A stretch of DNA of 7,899 bases from Candidatus Stahliibacteriota bacterium CG08_land_8_20_14_0_20_40_26 (GTDB lineage Bacteria > Hydrothermota > UBA3073): contig PEYP01000038.1 in the NCBI GenBank assembly GCA_002774315.1, positions 1 through 7,899 of the forward strand, written 5' to 3'. The notes under the pieces are model-generated. The model did no database searches, had not been told where the DNA came from, and was given only the letters and a program-made list of their open reading frames with translations. The translations under genes were made by a program, and so were the position numbers. This document shows, piece by piece, positions 6,131-7,899 of this stretch (the stretch's first letter is position 1; the number at the start of each line of letters is the position of its first letter).

Positions 6131-7357
6131 ATGGAGAAAAATTTAAACATATCGGTTTCTTCTTTTTGTGAAGGAAAATCCGCAAAGATATTAACCGACT
6201 TCAACAAGAGCAAGCGTATAGAGGACGAGTTACATAAAGTTAACCGTGCACTTAAGATCCTCAGTGAATGCACCGAGGTAGTGTTGCGTGCTGCGGAGGA
6301 GTTGGAACTGCTGAATGAGATATGCCATATCCCCGGTGAATGCAATCAGGCAGTGCTGTGTGCTGTGGAGGAATCGGAGCTACTGCATGAGGTATGCCGA
6401 ATCATCGTGGAAGTCGGCGGATATCGTGTGGCATGGGTTGGTTCAACCGAGGAAGACAAAGATAAGACCGTGCGACCTGTGCTGTTGGCGGGATACGGGA
6501 AGGATTACCTTGAAATAATAGACATCTCAAGGGTAGATACTGAAAGTGGTCGTGGTCCCACCGACACAGTTGCACTTCCTTTGATTGCTCACGGTCAGAC
6601 CTTGGGTGTACTTAATATCTATGCCACTGAGCAAGATCCCTTTGACCCGCAAGAAGTGAGTCTGCTGACAGAACTGGCGAATTACTTGGCGTATGGCATC
6701 TCTTCCCTTAGAGGCCGCTCTGAACTTAAGCAGGCTAAGGAGGCACTGATAAAATTCCACCAAGTATACGAAAAACTCGTTAATATCATTGATGGTATCA
6801 TATGGGAAGCAGATGCGCAAACCCTCCAGTTTTATTTTGTCAGCAAGCAAGCTGAGCGACTTCTCGGCTATAGTACCCAATGTTGGCTTAAAGAAACTAC
6901 ATTCTTAGAAAACCATCTTCACCCAGATGATCGGGAATGGGTTGTTGCCCTTTTGAAGAAAACAGCCGCAGAAAAGAAAACTCACGAGTTTGAATTCCAA
7001 ATGTTAGCAAATGATGGACGCCCTGTGTGGCTAAGAAATACTTTCACCGTGCTTGTTAAGGACGATAAACCCATTAGGCTATGCGGAGTGATGATGAACA
7101 TCACGGAACGCAAAAGGTTGAAAGAGATCATAAGGAAAGCCTATGAGCAGATAGAGCAACATATTGAGCAGTTTGCTATTTTAGTTGAGGGGACAAAAAA
7201 TCCTCTGGCTGTAATAGATGGCTTAGCCAGATTAAAAGGCGATGAAACATCAAAAAAGATAAACAAGGAGGTTGAAAAGATTGAGAAAATATTAAAACGG
7301 ATTGATAGTGAATGCCTTGACGCCGAGAAGGTTGGAGATTTTTTGAAGAATATCTGA
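6131..7357 (+). CDS. GAF-PAS sensor protein with degenerate HisKA-like tail
   Basis: Cytosolic sensory protein of 408 residues without a recognisable output enzyme. Residues 30-95 form a helical lead-in containing a tandem repeat. Residues about 85-190 are a GAF domain of the type reading CRIIVEVGGYRVAWVG, then TVRPVLLAGYG, then VALPLIAHGQTLGVLNIYA. Residues about 212-330 are a PAS domain (DGIIWEADAQTLQFYFVS, HLHPDDREW, ending GVMMNITERK). Residues 331-408 resemble a HisKA dimerisation hairpin (LVEGTKNPLAVIDGLARL), but Glu353 stands where the phospho-accepting His should be, and there is no HATPase domain. It therefore cannot autophosphorylate like a histidine kinase. The GAF core appears shortened: GRGPTDT runs straight into VALPLI. 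The start is ATG 6131, with a rather close GGGGTGA at 6123-6129. G+C is uneven, 57% in 6361-6420 against 37% in 7141-7200. Ligand and partner are unknown. Confidence 0.85.
   Translation: MEKNLNISVSSFCEGKSAKILTDFNKSKRIEDELHKVNRALKILSECTEVVLRAAEELELLNEICHIPGECNQAVLCAVEESELLHEVCRIIVEVGGYRVAWVGSTEEDKDKTVRPVLLAGYGKDYLEIIDISRVDTESGRGPTDTVALPLIAHGQTLGVLNIYATEQDPFDPQEVSLLTELANYLAYGISSLRGRSELKQAKEALIKFHQVYEKLVNIIDGIIWEADAQTLQFYFVSKQAERLLGYSTQCWLKETTFLENHLHPDDREWVVALLKKTAAEKKTHEFEFQMLANDGRPVWLRNTFTVLVKDDKPIRLCGVMMNITERKRLKEIIRKAYEQIEQHIEQFAILVEGTKNPLAVIDGLARLKGDETSKKINKEVEKIEKILKRIDSECLDAEKVGDFLKNI
6260..6403 (+). repeat. Tandem 72-bp (24-codon) duplication in the GAF/PAS gene
   Basis: Unit 1 (6260-6331, residues 44-67) and unit 2 (6332-6403, residues 68-91) align without gaps. 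Protein: SECTEVVLRAAEELELLNEIC against GECNQAVLCAVEESELLHEVC. Shared DNA includes GGTGAATGC/AGTGAATGC, GTGCTG, GGAGGA and ATGCC at matching offsets. Unit 2 joins the normal GAF start (RIIVEVGGYR), so unit 1 is the extra copy. The divergence between copies shows the duplication is not recent. Confidence 0.75.
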
Positions 7358-7381
7358 AATGAGCAGATTTGAGGTATTCCG

Positions 7382-7899
7382 TCATCTGGGAATTCTCCTC
7401 TTTGAGGACGATGGGATATTAAGGATTTTTCTGTATTTCACGACGGTTGTCCTGGCAATATTTAACCCATACTTTTTAAGGCGCTGGGCAATCAATTCGT
7501 CCGACAGAGGGTGCTTCTTGTCCTCTTTTTTAACCATATCTTGTATCAATAATAGAATCCTGTGATATTCCACATTTCTTCCGTGGGAGAAGAAATAAGA
7601 AAACTTAAACATACCTTTCGGTGTATCAATCCACTTGTCTTTTATCGCCCTTGATACGGTGGACACATTTACTCCAACATACTGTGCTACCTCCTTCTCA
7701 GTAATGAGGTCGGGTAGCTCGTCACCTAACAGGAAACAGGAGTCTTTATTTTTGATATACTCAGCAATCATACGAATTGTTTCCTTCCGCTGTTCAATCG
7801 CCCTTAGAAAATTCTTAGCTCTGCAAAACCTTTCCATCAAATAATCCCTTTCTTCTGTGCCAAATGCATCTGGATTTTCGAAGAACTGTCTGTATATAG
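7382..7899 (-). CDS. rpoN: RNA polymerase sigma-54 factor RpoN, C-terminal part (5' partial)
   Basis: The reverse-strand frame is open to the window edge and gives 171 complete residues ending at TGA (7384-7382). About 60% of a typical 400-500-aa RpoN is therefore outside. From the edge: core-binding segment (FCRAKNFLRAIEQRKETIRMIAEYI), then the -12-recognising HTH region (ITEKEVAQYVGVNVSTVSRA, then KDKW and TPKGMFKFSYFFS). The final RpoN domain (KKHPLSDELIAQRLKKYGLN) follows with the RpoN box ARTTVVKYRK at 7456-7427 and the ending LNIPSSSKRR. The canonical box is ARRTVAKYRE, so this copy has three changes. The TTG at 7840 is an internal codon, not the start. It recognises -24/-12 promoters and needs an AAA+ activator such as the one encoded at 1-5064. 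It converges on the GAF/PAS gene with only 24 bp between stop codons. Confidence 0.95.
   Translation of the reverse strand, partial: IYRQFFENPDAFGTEERDYLMERFCRAKNFLRAIEQRKETIRMIAEYIKNKDSCFLLGDELPDLITEKEVAQYVGVNVSTVSRAIKDKWIDTPKGMFKFSYFFSHGRNVEYHRILLLIQDMVKKEDKKHPLSDELIAQRLKKYGLNIARTTVVKYRKILNIPSSSKRRIPR

Noticed and set aside
7371..7403. Hairpin GAGG-ATTCC/GGAAT-CCTC as a bidirectional terminator between the convergent genes
   Set aside because: The stem is broken by an uneven internal loop and lies within the rpoN 3' coding end; too weak to call.
7635..7844. Forward-strand frame opposite rpoN
   Set aside because: It is antisense to conserved RpoN domains and has no recognisable protein character.

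Overview
This is a moderately AT-rich bacterial window centred on sigma-54 (RpoN) transcription. It carries most of a giant sigma-54-dependent activator and the C-terminal part of rpoN itself. The fusion of a Ser/Thr kinase, a STAND-like ATPase, TPRs, a GAF domain and a sigma-54 activator module, together with the codon use, suggests a poorly cultured candidate-phylum bacterium (WOR-3/Stahlbacteria-like or similar). That taxonomic guess is weak because no marker gene is present.

Layout: positions 1-5064 (+) encode the activator, whose extreme N-terminus lies outside the window. A 319-bp gene-free stretch follows. It holds three near-identical perfect inverted repeats (GTGTAAC-N5-GTTACAC) and then a correctly spaced -24/-12 promoter (TGACAC-N5-TTGCT). 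A 49-codon gene (5384-5533, +), too short for most annotation pipelines, comes next. It has a near-perfect Shine-Dalgarno and encodes a signal-peptide-bearing peptide, and it ends at a GC-rich terminator hairpin. Further on are an unrecognised 117-aa protein (5724-6077, +) and a GAF/PAS sensor with a rearranged GAF domain and a degenerate HisKA-like tail (6131-7357, +). Convergent with it is the C-terminal 171 residues of RpoN (7382-7899, -).

Most interesting reading: the activator has an intact GAFTGA loop and a Fis-type HTH. It sits directly upstream of paired palindromes at classical enhancer distance from a -24/-12 promoter, and that promoter drives a tiny exported peptide. This looks like a compact module in which a multi-domain sensor kinase/activator controls production of a secreted peptide. 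By analogy with TPR regulators that bind peptides (Rap, PlcR, Rgg families), the TPR array might sense that peptide, but this last step is inference only.

Other oddities are a GC-rich palindrome-bearing in-frame insertion in the kinase domain, a tandem 24-codon duplication plus an apparent core deletion in the GAF protein, and a variant RpoN box in the local sigma-54.
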